Source: CAZMZW01 sp963802275 (lineage in GTDB: Bacteria; Chloroflexota; Anaerolineae; Anaerolineales; Anaerolineaceae). From it: DNA of 64,000 nucleotides. Position numbers and translations under genes: made by a program. The stretch spans positions 434,001 through 498,000 of the forward strand of contig CAWDIB010000004.1 of the NCBI GenBank assembly GCA_963802275.1, in the 5' to 3' direction. Under the pieces are notes generated by a model. It saw only the letters and a program-made list of their open reading frames with translations, was not told the DNA's origin and did not search any database. Positions 43,620 to 53,105 of the stretch are shown piece after piece (positions within the stretch are counted from its first letter, which is position 1; every line of letters begins with the position of its first letter).

Positions 43620-44498
43620 TTATTCTTTTATGATTAATTTTGCCAATGGATACAGGCTCGGAGGGCATTTCAGCTTTTCATCAATTTGCCCATCCAGAAA
43701 AATCCATTCCCATTTATAACCCATTGCTGCCATCGCCATATCCATGTTAGCCATACATGCACCGCAATCATGCAGGGTGTAATAACGATTTTCAGGCAAT
43801 AAATATTTCCGGCTGTCTTGAATTGAAAACAGATGGAGTTCATTATTGAGCAGAAGGAATCGCCAAGGCTGTGCATTGACTGCAGATGGGGCTATGCATC
43901 CCGCTTCAATGATCTTCCTCCACAAGCCTTCCGGTTCAAAATGCTTATCAAAGGAATCTTGAAAACAAATTTCCATAATTGGCAGGCGATTGCGGATACC
44001 GAGTATGGTTTTTACCCCGCTGGTGAGCTTGTCAATTACCAAATTTTCACTGGGATACCCGATGACAAGAAAAGCAACCACGAGTGCGTTTTCAGGCAAC
44101 TGAAAATCATTACGGACCTTTTCCCGCCTGGAAAGGCAGCCAATATTGCAGGAACCAATTCCTTTTGACCATAATTGAATAGTGATTTGTTGGACGCGAT
44201 ATCCAAGATCAACGTAAGCCAATTTTTCGCCAATCAGGTAAGGCAGCAAATAGTATGGTGGAGAGATAAACCGACCATACGCGCCAAGAACAGAAACGAG
44301 GTCCTGCCCTTTCTCTTTTTCTCTGAAAATTACTCGAAATTGATTTTCCTTAATCAGGGGATGGGTATTTTTTATGATCATTTCAATGCGGGCATTATCC
44401 GCCGGCTCGAAATGTCGTTGATCGTAACCCCTGATTGATTTTCGTGAAAGAATGTAAGGATATAAATCATTATTCACAAGAATGTGTTCCTGAATCAT
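43620..44498 (-). CDS. nitroreductase-family protein
   Basis: A 292-residue protein resembling the putative TM nitroreductase group. It shows SRKSIRGYDQRHFEP near residues 18-32 (FMN-binding Arg/Ser region), IQLWSKGIGSCNIG near 105-118 and, in the second half, EAGCIAPSAVNAQPWRF near 205-221, a typical FMN-binding APSAxNxQPW motif. HDCGACMANMDMAM near 245-258 fits the C-terminal helix. The physiological substrate is unknown. It is upstream of map and divergent from metE. Confidence 0.85.
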   Translation of the reverse strand: MIQEHILVNNDLYPYILSRKSIRGYDQRHFEPADNARIEMIIKNTHPLIKENQFRVIFREKEKGQDLVSVLGAYGRFISPPYYLLPYLIGEKLAYVDLGYRVQQITIQLWSKGIGSCNIGCLSRREKVRNDFQLPENALVVAFLVIGYPSENLVIDKLTSGVKTILGIRNRLPIMEICFQDSFDKHFEPEGLWRKIIEAGCIAPSAVNAQPWRFLLLNNELHLFSIQDSRKYLLPENRYYTLHDCGACMANMDMAMAAMGYKWEWIFLDGQIDEKLKCPPSLYPLAKLIIKE

Positions 44499-44587
44499 GC
44501 AAGAAAATTATTATAACTGGAAGAATTAAAAGCCAAAATTCAGATACAGCCCAAAATGGTAAAATCTTTCTAAAAATCGGAGTATCA

Positions 44588-46879
44588 GTGGCAACTTCAT
44601 CCAATCTGGGTTTTCCCCGCATCGGACCGAAACGGGAATTAAAAAAAGCGCTTGAGAATTATTGGGCAGGAAAAATCCCGGAAATGGTGCTCCTCGAAAC
44701 CGGAAAGAACATTCGTGTCGAGAATTGGCAATTACAGCAGGATCTCGGCATTGAACATATCCCCAGCAATGATTTTTCTTTTTATGACCACATGCTGGAT
44801 ATGATAGTCATGCTTGGCGCGATTCCGCCAAGATTTCAAGATAATCAAGCGGAATTGAACCTGGATACCTATTTTGCCATGGCGAGAGGAGCCGAAAATG
44901 GGAAATGGCGGGGATTGTCGGCATTGGAAATGACCAAGTGGTTCAATACCAATTACCACTACCTGGTACCTGAAATATCAGCAGCCACCTTTTTTCAAAA
45001 AAATACGTACAAAATAATCTCAGAATACAAGGAAGCCGAAGTTTTAGGGATCAAAACCCGCCCGGTAATGATTGGTCCGGTAAGCTTCTTGCTGTTAAGC
45101 AAATCCACTGCCGAGTATTTTGAACCCATCTCAAAAATTGATGAATTAATAACGGTTTACCAGGCAATTTTGAATGAGCTTTTTATTCACAAAATTGAGT
45201 GGGTTCAACTGGATGAACCGTGCCTGGTTAAGGACCTCGATTCACAAACTCTCGATATTTATCGGAATGCTCTAAAAATCCTCGCGGGTCAAACCAAGCG
45301 CCCGAAAATCCTACTGACAACTTATTTTGATTCATTGGATGAAAATTTACCAGTCGTCATGGAATCTCCCCTGGAAGCATTTCATCTGGACCTGACTCAC
45401 CAAAAGAATGATTTAGCGGCAGCGTTACAACTGATTAACCAAAACCAAATGCTCTCCCTGGGAATTATTAATGGACGGAATATCTGGAAAACTGATTTCC
45501 AAAAAGCCGCGGCAGTCATCCAACAAGCAGCAAGAACAGTTGCCCCTGAAAAAATCATGATTTCCACTTCCTGTTCATTGCTGCATACACCTCAGGATCT
45601 TGATCAGGAAGATCACATTTCAGCGGATGTGCGAGATCTGCTGGCTTTTGGCAAACAAAAATTGATGGAAATCGTTGAATTGACCAAGTGGACCAACGAA
45701 GACCTGCAACATGGTTCGGAGACCCAATCAACCCAAATTAACGCATCTCGACGAATCTTCCGAGAAAATCCGGCCGTGAAAGACAAAGTTAAGCAAATCA
45801 CCAATGAAATGCTTAAAAGGCAGAGTCCGTTTGCCATACGTAAAGAAAAGCAAAAAAAGCAATATTCTTTGCCATTGCTGCCCATCACAACCATCGGCTC
45901 TTTTCCGCAGACAAAATCAATCCGGAATGCACGCAGCCGATTGGGAAAAGATGAAGTAAGTCAGTCGGAATATGATGCATTTATACGTGAAGAAATCACC
46001 CGAACCATTCAATTTCAGGAACAAATCGGTGTGGATGTGCTGGTTCATGGCGAATATGAAAGAAATGACATGGTCCAATATTTCGCCGAACAAATGGATG
46101 GTTTCGCATTTACAGAGAATGGCTGGGTGCAAAGCTTTGGCTCGCGATACGTCCGTCCACCGATCATCTACGGTGATGTGTCCAGACCAAATAAGATGAC
46201 AATAGCATGGACCCGATTTGCCCAATCTCAAACCCATAAACCTGTCAAAGGGATGTTGACCGGACCGATCACCATTTTAAACTGGTCATTTGTGCGTGAC
46301 GACCAACCGCTGCAGGAAACCTGCCGGCAGATCGCGCTGGCAATCCGCGAGGAGGTGCGCGACCTGGAAAAAGCGGGAATCGGCATCATCCAGATCGATG
46401 AACCCGCTCTGCGGGAAGGTCTGCCCTTACACCGCAAAGATTGGAATGATTACCTGGACTGGGCAGTGGAATGCTTTAAGATCTGCACGTGTGGCGTAAA
46501 GGATGAAACTCAAATCCATACTCATATGTGTTATTCAGAATTCAATGACATCATCGAATCCATTGCAGCGCTGGATGCGGATGTCATTTCGATTGAAGCA
46601 GCCCGTTCGCGCATGGAACTTTTAAAGGCATTTTCCACCTACCATTATCCCAATGATATCGGTCCGGGTGTTTATGACATCCATTCACCGCATATTCCAA
46701 GTCAACAGGAAATTTATGTACTGCTCAAGGAAGCAATAAAAGTTTTGCCTGTTGAACAACTTTGGGTCAACCCCGACTGTGGTCTAAAAACGAGAAATTG
46801 GGAAGAAGTGGAACCTGCATTGAAAGCGCTTGTGGCTGCAGCAAAGCAAATCCGGGAAGAAATCCAATCCGAAGGGTGA
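44588..46879 (+). CDS. metE: cobalamin-independent methionine synthase
   Basis: Transfers a methyl group from methyl-tetrahydropteroyl-glutamate to homocysteine, the last step of methionine synthesis. The 763-residue length is normal. The N-terminal half has LGFPRIGPKRELKKALE. The catalytic half shows TTIGSFPQTKSIR near 440-452, IQIDEPALREGLPL near 600-613 and the zinc ligands His and Cys in HTHMCYSEF near 643, plus Cys in NPDCGLKTR near 728. The GTG at 44588 is chosen for its CGGAG Shine-Dalgarno sequence and normal N-terminus. No riboswitch was seen in the 89-base gap before it. The peptidase gene follows after 4 bases. Confidence 0.95.
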   Translation: MATSSNLGFPRIGPKRELKKALENYWAGKIPEMVLLETGKNIRVENWQLQQDLGIEHIPSNDFSFYDHMLDMIVMLGAIPPRFQDNQAELNLDTYFAMARGAENGKWRGLSALEMTKWFNTNYHYLVPEISAATFFQKNTYKIISEYKEAEVLGIKTRPVMIGPVSFLLLSKSTAEYFEPISKIDELITVYQAILNELFIHKIEWVQLDEPCLVKDLDSQTLDIYRNALKILAGQTKRPKILLTTYFDSLDENLPVVMESPLEAFHLDLTHQKNDLAAALQLINQNQMLSLGIINGRNIWKTDFQKAAAVIQQAARTVAPEKIMISTSCSLLHTPQDLDQEDHISADVRDLLAFGKQKLMEIVELTKWTNEDLQHGSETQSTQINASRRIFRENPAVKDKVKQITNEMLKRQSPFAIRKEKQKKQYSLPLLPITTIGSFPQTKSIRNARSRLGKDEVSQSEYDAFIREEITRTIQFQEQIGVDVLVHGEYERNDMVQYFAEQMDGFAFTENGWVQSFGSRYVRPPIIYGDVSRPNKMTIAWTRFAQSQTHKPVKGMLTGPITILNWSFVRDDQPLQETCRQIALAIREEVRDLEKAGIGIIQIDEPALREGLPLHRKDWNDYLDWAVECFKICTCGVKDETQIHTHMCYSEFNDIIESIAALDADVISIEAARSRMELLKAFSTYHYPNDIGPGVYDIHSPHIPSQQEIYVLLKEAIKVLPVEQLWVNPDCGLKTRNWEEVEPALKALVAAAKQIREEIQSEG

Positions 46880-46883
46880 AAAA

Positions 46884-47993
46884 ATGTCCATCTTTGAGGA
46901 ACGACTAAAGCGATTAGGCAATAAGTTGCGCTCGTCCGGCTTGGACGGTTTAGCCATCAACGCGGGGCCTGACCTTGTCTATTTTAGCGGTTTGCAGTTT
47001 CACCTTTCTGAGAGGCCAGTAATTTTATTTATCACACCGGACACGCATCCATTCATCTATTTCCCTGAATTTGAAATGGAAAAAGTACAAGAAGCAGATA
47101 TACCACTTTTACCTATCCCATATCCCGAAGACCGTTCAACCTGGTCTGCCCTGCTTTCAAAAATCGAAGACACCGTGTCATTAAAGAACAAAAATATCGG
47201 GGTGAATCCATCATCCTTCCGCTTCCTGGAGACTGATCAATTTCAAAGAGCTTTTCCCGAATGTAGAGTCGTTTCAGCCCAAAATGTATTTTCAGAATTA
47301 AGACAAATCAAGGATGACACTGAATTAGCAAATATTAAGAAGGCAATCGAAATTGCACAAGATTCACTTGAAAACACACTGCCATTCATAACCATCGGAA
47401 AGACTGAACGGGAAATCGCCAATGAACTAGTCATCCAATTATTAAAGGCGGGATCTGATGCAGATTTGCCATTTCAACCAATCGTTGCCGCAGGTGAGAA
47501 CAGCGCCAACCCACATGCCATTCCATCCGATCGCAAAGTTCATGCAGGTGATCTTGTGCTGATTGACTGGGGAGCGCGCTGGAATGGCTATTGTTCTGAC
47601 CTAACCAGGACTTTTGCCATAGCCAACATTACACCGGAATTCGAAAAAATTGGGCAAATAGTGGAAAGCGCCAACCATTCAGCAAGAAAGATAAAACGGA
47701 CTTCAATGACCTCACACCAAATTGATCAGGATGCCCGCAATGTGATCGTTGCTGCCGGATATGGAAATTATTTTACCCACCGAACCGGGCATGGGATCGG
47801 GCTTGAGGCACACGAAGAGCCATATATCCAAACAGGAAGCCAAAACGAGTTAAAAAATGGAATGGTGTTCACCATTGAACCAGGTATCTACTTACCCAAC
47901 AAAGGCGGCATTCGCATCGAGGATAATGTCATTATCAGAGATGGTTGTCTGGAGACTTTAACCACCTATCCACGAGAAATCAAGATTCATTGA
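46884..47993 (+). CDS. M24-family Xaa-Pro aminopeptidase
   Basis: A 369-residue metallo-aminopeptidase that likely cuts X-Pro dipeptides or N-termini. The creatinase-like N-domain (1-140) is followed by a pita-bread domain with metal ligands Asp in LIDWGAR near 224, Asp in CSDLTRTF near 235, His in THRTGHGIGLEAHEEP near 300, Glu in FTIEPGIY near 332 and Glu in IRIEDNVI near 346. The ATG at 46884 has a GAAGGGTG site and lies just after the metE stop. Confidence 0.9.
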   Translation: MSIFEERLKRLGNKLRSSGLDGLAINAGPDLVYFSGLQFHLSERPVILFITPDTHPFIYFPEFEMEKVQEADIPLLPIPYPEDRSTWSALLSKIEDTVSLKNKNIGVNPSSFRFLETDQFQRAFPECRVVSAQNVFSELRQIKDDTELANIKKAIEIAQDSLENTLPFITIGKTEREIANELVIQLLKAGSDADLPFQPIVAAGENSANPHAIPSDRKVHAGDLVLIDWGARWNGYCSDLTRTFAIANITPEFEKIGQIVESANHSARKIKRTSMTSHQIDQDARNVIVAAGYGNYFTHRTGHGIGLEAHEEPYIQTGSQNELKNGMVFTIEPGIYLPNKGGIRIEDNVIIRDGCLETLTTYPREIKIH

Positions 47994-48011
47994 TTAGAAG
48001 GAGTTGATGGA

Positions 48012-48773
48012 ATGAGCAATTCTTACATTATGCCTGGAGCAGAACCTTTTTATTTCCCCGGCAACAAAACGGGTTGCCTGCTGGTGCATGGATTTACCGG
48101 AACACCAAAGGAAATGCGGTGGATGGGCGAATATCTGAATAAAAAAGGATATTCGGTATATGGAGTTCGTTTGGCTGGCCATGCCACTCGTATTGAAGAT
48201 ATGATCCACAGCCGATGGCAGGACTGGGTATTATCAGTTGAAGAGGGGATTGATATTCTAAAATCCGAATGCACCCAGGTTTTCTGTGTGGGCTTATCCA
48301 TGGGCGGGATCCTTTCATTGATTGCCGCTCAGCGCTATGACATCAAGGGATGCATCTGCATGTCCACACCTTACGAAGTCAGCCGGGATTGGCGCCTGCG
48401 TTTTGCCAAACCGCTCAGCCTGTTGATTCCCTCAGTTGCCAAGGACAAAAGCGAAACAAAAAACCAAGCGGCAGCAGAATCTCACCTTGATTATCCTGTT
48501 TACCCGACCAGATCAATTGCGGAACTCCTTTTACTGCAAAATGAAATGCAACAGATACTACCGCTCATTCTGAAACCAGTTCTCCTGATTCATTCCAAAT
48601 CTGATGGATTAAGTTACACAAATTCTGAAAAAATCTTTCAGAAACTGACCTGTAAAGAGAAAGAGCTGTTATTGCTAGAAAAAAGCGGACACATCATCAC
48701 CGAGGATATTGAACGGATGCGGGTATTCCGAAAAGTAGAAAATTTTATTAAACAGCACAGCAAATCCCGATGA
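48012..48773 (+). CDS. carboxylesterase (Est30-like alpha/beta hydrolase)
   Basis: A 253-residue serine hydrolase. The oxyanion HGFTGTPKEM is near 26-35. The nucleophile Ser is in GLSMGG near 94-99, the acid Asp in HSKSDGL near 198 and the base His in SGHIITED near 228. This matches short-chain carboxylesterases such as Est30 or YvaK. The natural ester is unknown. A strong AAGGAG lies before the start. Its stop overlaps the MFS gene start as ATGA, so they are co-translated. Confidence 0.9.
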   Translation: MSNSYIMPGAEPFYFPGNKTGCLLVHGFTGTPKEMRWMGEYLNKKGYSVYGVRLAGHATRIEDMIHSRWQDWVLSVEEGIDILKSECTQVFCVGLSMGGILSLIAAQRYDIKGCICMSTPYEVSRDWRLRFAKPLSLLIPSVAKDKSETKNQAAAESHLDYPVYPTRSIAELLLLQNEMQQILPLILKPVLLIHSKSDGLSYTNSEKIFQKLTCKEKELLLLEKSGHIITEDIERMRVFRKVENFIKQHSKSR

Positions 48774-49900
48774 AGCGGGATTTAAGGACTCTTACCATTT
48801 CGCTTCTATTTTGGGGTTTTGGCGAAAGTCTTTTTTTATTTTTCCAACCCATTTATTTGCAGCAATTGGGCGCGGATGCCCTTGAAATTGGGACCATTCT
48901 GGCCATTATGGGTTTTACCATGGGATTCGCGCAGATAACCACCGGTTACCTATCTGACCGTATTGGAGTTAAATTAATTCTACGGATTGCCTGGATAATG
49001 GGCACTGTTGCCACCGCCATGATGGCATTTGCCCCGAATCTACCCTTATACATCTTCGGAATGTTGATTTATGCAATCACCGGGGCAGTTTCAGCCCCGA
49101 TGAATAGTTACATAGCATCCATCAAGGGAAACCTGAGCATTGGTCAAGCGCTTTCAATTCCTGTCAGTGGGTTTAATCTGGGTGCAATTTTCGGCCCTTT
49201 GCTGGGGGGCTTCATCAGCCAATTGGTTGGCTTGCGCGCAATTTATTGGCTGGCATTTGGATTTTTTGTGGTCTCTTCCTTTTTGGCTTTTTATTTGAAG
49301 GAAAAGGAGGTATTCCCACATGACGAAAAGGAAACTTCACAAAAACCTTGGCAGAACAAATCATTCAATGTTTTCCTTGGGCTGATTTTTTTTCTCATCT
49401 TTTCATCGTACCTGCCCATTCCTTTGACCTCCAACTTTCTGTTCAATATACATAATATCCCTTTGTCAACCTTGGGAATCATGGGCGCTCTTTCGAGCTT
49501 GGGGTACATCCTTCTCGCCTTTTTTGCCGCAAAGGCAAAACCAGAAAATAACCTAATCTTCTCGATTCTACTGATGTTAATATTTTGCGGCTTAATCTTT
49601 TTTGGAAAATCCACCTTGGTTTTTTCAATCGCCTATTTGTTTGCCAGCGGTTATCGTTTTTTACGCTCCATGATCATGGCCTATTCGCACCAACTGGTAC
49701 ATAGAAATCATCTGGGCATTGCCTTTGGTCTGATTGAGAGTGTCGCAGGCATCGCCATCACCCTTGCACCACTTTTGGCCGGTTATATTTTTTCGAAGGA
49801 CGTAAGGTTTCTTTACATTGCTGGTGCGTTTTGTTTAATTATCAGCTTAATTTCCGCATTTTATTTTAAAAAGAATATCGGGGTAAAAAGAATTGGGTAA
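48770..49900 (+). CDS. MFS transporter
   Basis: A 376-residue membrane protein with about 12 helices. The motif GYLSDRIGVKLILR near 59-72 fits the loop 2-3 signature of the major facilitator superfamily, and YASxxGNLSxGQ-like IASIKGNLSIGQALS near 112-126 resembles motif B/C neighbourhoods. A long cytoplasmic central loop (about 190-205, charged) separates two halves. The substrate is unknown, but efflux is likely. It overlaps the esterase gene by 4 bases and the MBL-fold gene by 8. Confidence 0.85.
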   Translation: MKRDLRTLTISLLFWGFGESLFLFFQPIYLQQLGADALEIGTILAIMGFTMGFAQITTGYLSDRIGVKLILRIAWIMGTVATAMMAFAPNLPLYIFGMLIYAITGAVSAPMNSYIASIKGNLSIGQALSIPVSGFNLGAIFGPLLGGFISQLVGLRAIYWLAFGFFVVSSFLAFYLKEKEVFPHDEKETSQKPWQNKSFNVFLGLIFFLIFSSYLPIPLTSNFLFNIHNIPLSTLGIMGALSSLGYILLAFFAAKAKPENNLIFSILLMLIFCGLIFFGKSTLVFSIAYLFASGYRFLRSMIMAYSHQLVHRNHLGIAFGLIESVAGIAITLAPLLAGYIFSKDVRFLYIAGAFCLIISLISAFYFKKNIGVKRIG

Positions 49901-50537
49901 CCAATCACTGCAAATTCATGAATTCACCTTGGGACCTTTTAAGAATAATACCTACCTGGTAACTGAATTGGATTCCCGTGAATGCGTCATCATTGATCCA
50001 GCCATCGGAAGTCGTATTATCCTAGATGAAATAGCAAATCAACAATTTGAATTAATTCAAATTTGGATCACCCATGCTCACTTTGACCATATTGGCGGTA
50101 TTCAAGAAATTATAAAGAAATGCTCGGATGAAGTCCCTGTGTATGTTCACCCATTGGAAATTGAACTCTGGCAGGACGGCGGAGGGACTAAAGAATTTGG
50201 ATTCGAAGTGGACCTAACCCCGCTTCCATCTCAAATCACCAACGAGATCCATGAGTTAAAAATTGGTGAGACCCATTTTCAAATTTTGCATACCCCAGGG
50301 CACACTCACGGCCATGTTACTTTTTACAACGCCGAGAATAGCGTCGCGTTCTGTGGAGACCTGATCTTTCAAAATTCAATAGGAAGGTCTGATCTGCAGG
50401 GAGGGGATGCTGCACAAATCATCAACAGCATCCGCAATAAGATCCTGACCTTACCGGATGATACCCGCCTGCTTAGCGGCCATGGGTCTGAAACAACTGT
50501 AGGCCGGGAAAGGCGAAACAACCCGTTTCTCAAATAA
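49893..50537 (+). CDS. metallo-beta-lactamase-fold hydrolase (glyoxalase II-like)
   Basis: A 214-residue zinc hydrolase. The ligand motif THAHFDHIGG is near 53-62, the next His is in HTPGHTHGHVTF near 132-143 and the bridging Asp in FCGDLIF near 153, with a final His in LLSGHGSET near 197. This is the glyoxalase II-like branch, but the two-domain C-terminus of true GloB is missing. The start is TTG, overlapping the MFS stop by 8 bases. An intrinsic terminator follows at once. Confidence 0.88.
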   Translation: MGNQSLQIHEFTLGPFKNNTYLVTELDSRECVIIDPAIGSRIILDEIANQQFELIQIWITHAHFDHIGGIQEIIKKCSDEVPVYVHPLEIELWQDGGGTKEFGFEVDLTPLPSQITNEIHELKIGETHFQILHTPGHTHGHVTFYNAENSVAFCGDLIFQNSIGRSDLQGGDAAQIINSIRNKILTLPDDTRLLSGHGSETTVGRERRNNPFLK

Positions 50538-50539
50538 TA

Positions 50540-50567
50540 ACAGGCGGATTTTCTCCGCCTGTTTTTT
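50540..50567 (+). terminator. intrinsic terminator after the metE-to-MBL operon
   Basis: A perfect 9-bp stem ACAGGCGGA/TCCGCCTGT with a 5-base loop and six T. It starts 3 bases after the MBL-fold gene's stop and may also partly serve the convergent rny transcript. Confidence 0.85.
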
Positions 50568-50580
50568 CTGGCATGGTTCT

Positions 50581-52104
50581 TTATTTTGCGAATTCAACTG
50601 CCCGCATTTCACGAATGACCGTCACTTTGATCTGTCCAGGATATTGAAGTGTCTCTTCTATGTTCTTCGCTATTTCGCGAGCCATTTTTGTAGATTCAAG
50701 ATCGTCGATCTCATCCGGTTTTACAATGATGCGAACCTCACGGCCTGCCTGGATGGCAAACGCCTGGTTGACACCCTTGAAGGTGTGGGCGATATCCTCA
50801 AGTTGTTTCAATCTCTTTATATATTGCTCCAGATTTTCACGGCGGGCTCCAGGTCGGGAACCGGAGATGGCATCGGCACATTCCACCAGGATCGCTTCCA
50901 CACTCTGTTGGTTTTCCTCGTGGTGATGAGAGGCAATGGTATTGATTACATCGGGGTTCACTTTATAGCGGCGGCAAAAATCTGCACCAATCAGGGCATG
51001 CGTCCCCTCAGTATTATGGTCCATTGCCTTGCCAATATCATGCAATAAACCGCCGGCTTTAGCTACCTCGATATTGGCACCCAATTCCGCAGCCAGCACT
51101 CCCGCGATCAATGAGGTTTCCACTGAGTGTGCTAATTGATTTTGTCCATATGAAGTCCTGAATTTTAATCGCCCCATCATTTTTAACACTTCGTTTGGCA
51201 AGGCAGGTACGCCGGCATCAAAAGCAGCCTGTTCTCCGGCCTCATTGATAATTCGTTCAACTTCCTTCTCCTCTTCGGCCAATATTTTCTCAATGTGGGC
51301 GGGGTGAATCCTGCCATCCTGAATGAGGCGCTGCAGAGCCCGGCGGGCTATTTCACGACGGGTGGAATCAAAACAGGAAACCGTAACTGCCTCAGGGGTA
51401 TCATCCACGATGACATCCACACCAGCAGCTTGTTCGAAAGCGCGGATATTGCGACCGTTTCGTCCAACAATACGCCCTTTCATTTCTTCATTTGGCAGTG
51501 TCACTGTTGATGTGGTTACTTGTGCCACCTGATCGGAAGCAACCCGTTGGATGGCTTCGGTGACCAGCTGGCGGGCTTTCTTTTCTCCCTCGGTGCGTGC
51601 TTCGGTTTCAATCTGGCGAACAATACGAGCCATATCACCACGGGTTTCCTTTTCCACTTCTGCCAACAAGGTTTGACGGGCTTCCTCTTTGGTCATTTCA
51701 GATATCTTCTGAAGTTTTTCCATCTCATCGCTATAGATTTTTTCAATTTCATTGGCACGTTTATCAATCGCACTTTGGCGTTTATTTATATTGACCTCAC
51801 GCTGCTCCAGTCGTTCAAAGCGCTGATCGAGATCAACACGCCGATTTTGAAGCCGATCTTCCTCTTTACTCAATTCCATCCTGCGGCGGCTTATTTCCCC
51901 TTCCGCCTCCTGCTTGATCTTGATGGCGGAATCGCGGGCTTCCAGTTCAGTTACCCTGGCTTTTTCCTTCGCTTCCTGCAGAGCTTCTTCTGCCATTCGA
52001 CGCTGCTCGGAACCCATCTTTTGGGCAAAATATTTCGCTCCAAGGTAGGAAAGAATAGCCACAACTACAATATCAACGAGCAAAATCAATCCTGTGTTTT
52101 CCAT
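50581..52104 (-). CDS. rny: ribonuclease Y
   Basis: An endoribonuclease that starts mRNA decay at the membrane. The 507-residue protein has an N-terminal anchor helix (about 5-25), a long coiled coil (about 30-185) rich in Glu, Arg and Lys, a KH domain with GRIVGRNGRNIRAFE near 213-227, and an HD domain with catalytic HDIGKAMDH near 352-360 plus SHHHEEN near 392. The C-terminal domain ends in IREMRAVEFAK. The length and order are typical. RecX is upstream on the same strand after 33 bases. The convergent terminator at 50540 lies past its end. Confidence 0.95.
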   Translation of the reverse strand: MENTGLILLVDIVVVAILSYLGAKYFAQKMGSEQRRMAEEALQEAKEKARVTELEARDSAIKIKQEAEGEISRRRMELSKEEDRLQNRRVDLDQRFERLEQREVNINKRQSAIDKRANEIEKIYSDEMEKLQKISEMTKEEARQTLLAEVEKETRGDMARIVRQIETEARTEGEKKARQLVTEAIQRVASDQVAQVTTSTVTLPNEEMKGRIVGRNGRNIRAFEQAAGVDVIVDDTPEAVTVSCFDSTRREIARRALQRLIQDGRIHPAHIEKILAEEEKEVERIINEAGEQAAFDAGVPALPNEVLKMMGRLKFRTSYGQNQLAHSVETSLIAGVLAAELGANIEVAKAGGLLHDIGKAMDHNTEGTHALIGADFCRRYKVNPDVINTIASHHHEENQQSVEAILVECADAISGSRPGARRENLEQYIKRLKQLEDIAHTFKGVNQAFAIQAGREVRIIVKPDEIDDLESTKMAREIAKNIEETLQYPGQIKVTVIREMRAVEFAK

Positions 52105-52137
52105 ATTTTTATCCTAGTCATTAATTTTCTTACTGTT

Positions 52138-52764
52138 CTATGCATCCATCTCCTCCCCAATCTGATCAAGCGTTTGCCTGATTACGTCATATTGAAAACC
52201 TCTCCGCATAAGAAAAGAGGTGATCTTTTTTCGAAAAGCATCCTTTTCCAGATGGCTGAACTGATGCATTTTTTTCCGGGCTGCCTGAAGGGCAAGGGTG
52301 GAATCATCCGGTATGATTTCAAATGCTTGAGATATTTGATCATCCAGCACTTTCTTTTGCCTCAACTCATATTCCATCAACCACCTGCTTCTTGGTTTTG
52401 AATGCACACGGGTCTCGACCCATTGGCGGGCAAATTCCGCATCATCTACCAATCCGGCATCTTTCAGTTTGTTGATTGTTTCCCCGATAGCAAGTGGAGA
52501 AAATTCCTTCTTTTTTAAATTCAACCGGATTTCATTTTCACTTCTACTGCGGAAGCTTAAAAAATGAACCGCACTCTGAAAAGCTTTCTCCATCTCATCA
52601 GCAGAGAGCAATTCTTTCAATTTCTGCTGGCTGATTGGCTGGCCAACCTTTAACCAGGCACCAACCAACCGGCTGACCGAAAAAGAAAAAGAGCCATCCA
52701 TGAACACGTTGACCCTGTCAGGATTTCGCTTTTGAACGATGAGCGCCGTAATCCGATTCTCCAT
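52138..52764 (-). CDS. recX: RecX-family regulator of RecA
   Basis: A 208-residue all-helical protein of the RecX family, which modulates RecA filaments. It is built of three-helix repeats: AVHFLSFRSRSENEIRLNL near 64-82, KLKDAGLVDDAEFARQWVE near 101-119 and the third repeat near 155-205 (KKITSFLMRRGFQYDVI). No recA is next to it in this window. The ATG of MENRIT is used; two residues upstream is another Met. It leads rny in the same direction. RecF elsewhere in the window is another RecA modulator. Confidence 0.88.
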   Translation of the reverse strand: MENRITALIVQKRNPDRVNVFMDGSFSFSVSRLVGAWLKVGQPISQQKLKELLSADEMEKAFQSAVHFLSFRSRSENEIRLNLKKKEFSPLAIGETINKLKDAGLVDDAEFARQWVETRVHSKPRSRWLMEYELRQKKVLDDQISQAFEIIPDDSTLALQAARKKMHQFSHLEKDAFRKKITSFLMRRGFQYDVIRQTLDQIGEEMDA

Positions 52765-53105
52765 TAACAAAAACAGCCGTCACTCCTTTTCAGGTTTTCG
52801 GCTGCAAATTTGAACAGAATATGAAATTACTTAATGAGTGACCCGGGGAAATTGGTCACCTTAATCAATCATTCCTAAATCAATCACTGGTAACAAAACA
52901 TGGTAATTTGTTTCATCAATTTCTACGATTGATTTTCTTAGTAATCTCAACCGGCTTATGCCGCTTTTATTTCAAACTTGAATGCCAAAAACCTGCGAAT
53001 ACTCAGGTTACCAATCAATTACGCTGATATTATACAATACAATTCATTGAGAGAGGCGAATCAAACCCACTACGCTATAATACATTTTATTTATCGGATG
53101 TAATA
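52765..53105. other. 341-base intergenic region with three inverted repeats
   Basis: The gap between recX and rmlB has no plausible gene. It contains three perfect 6-bp inverted repeats: CAGCCG/CGGCTG (52774-52804), GTGACC/GGTCAC (52838-52859) and AACCTG/CAGGTT (52990-53009). A short CGGC-TTAT-GCCG hairpin near 52955 is followed by CTTTTATTT. A TATAAT at 53076-53081 on the plus strand is a candidate -10 for rmlB, and a minus-strand TATAAT near 53029 could serve recX. No RNA family was recognised. Confidence 0.5.

Noticed and set aside
44435..44587. N-terminal extension of metE back to 44435
   Set aside because: It overlaps the divergent nitroreductase gene and has no MetE homology before LGFPRIG; the GTG at 44588 has a good ribosome-binding site.
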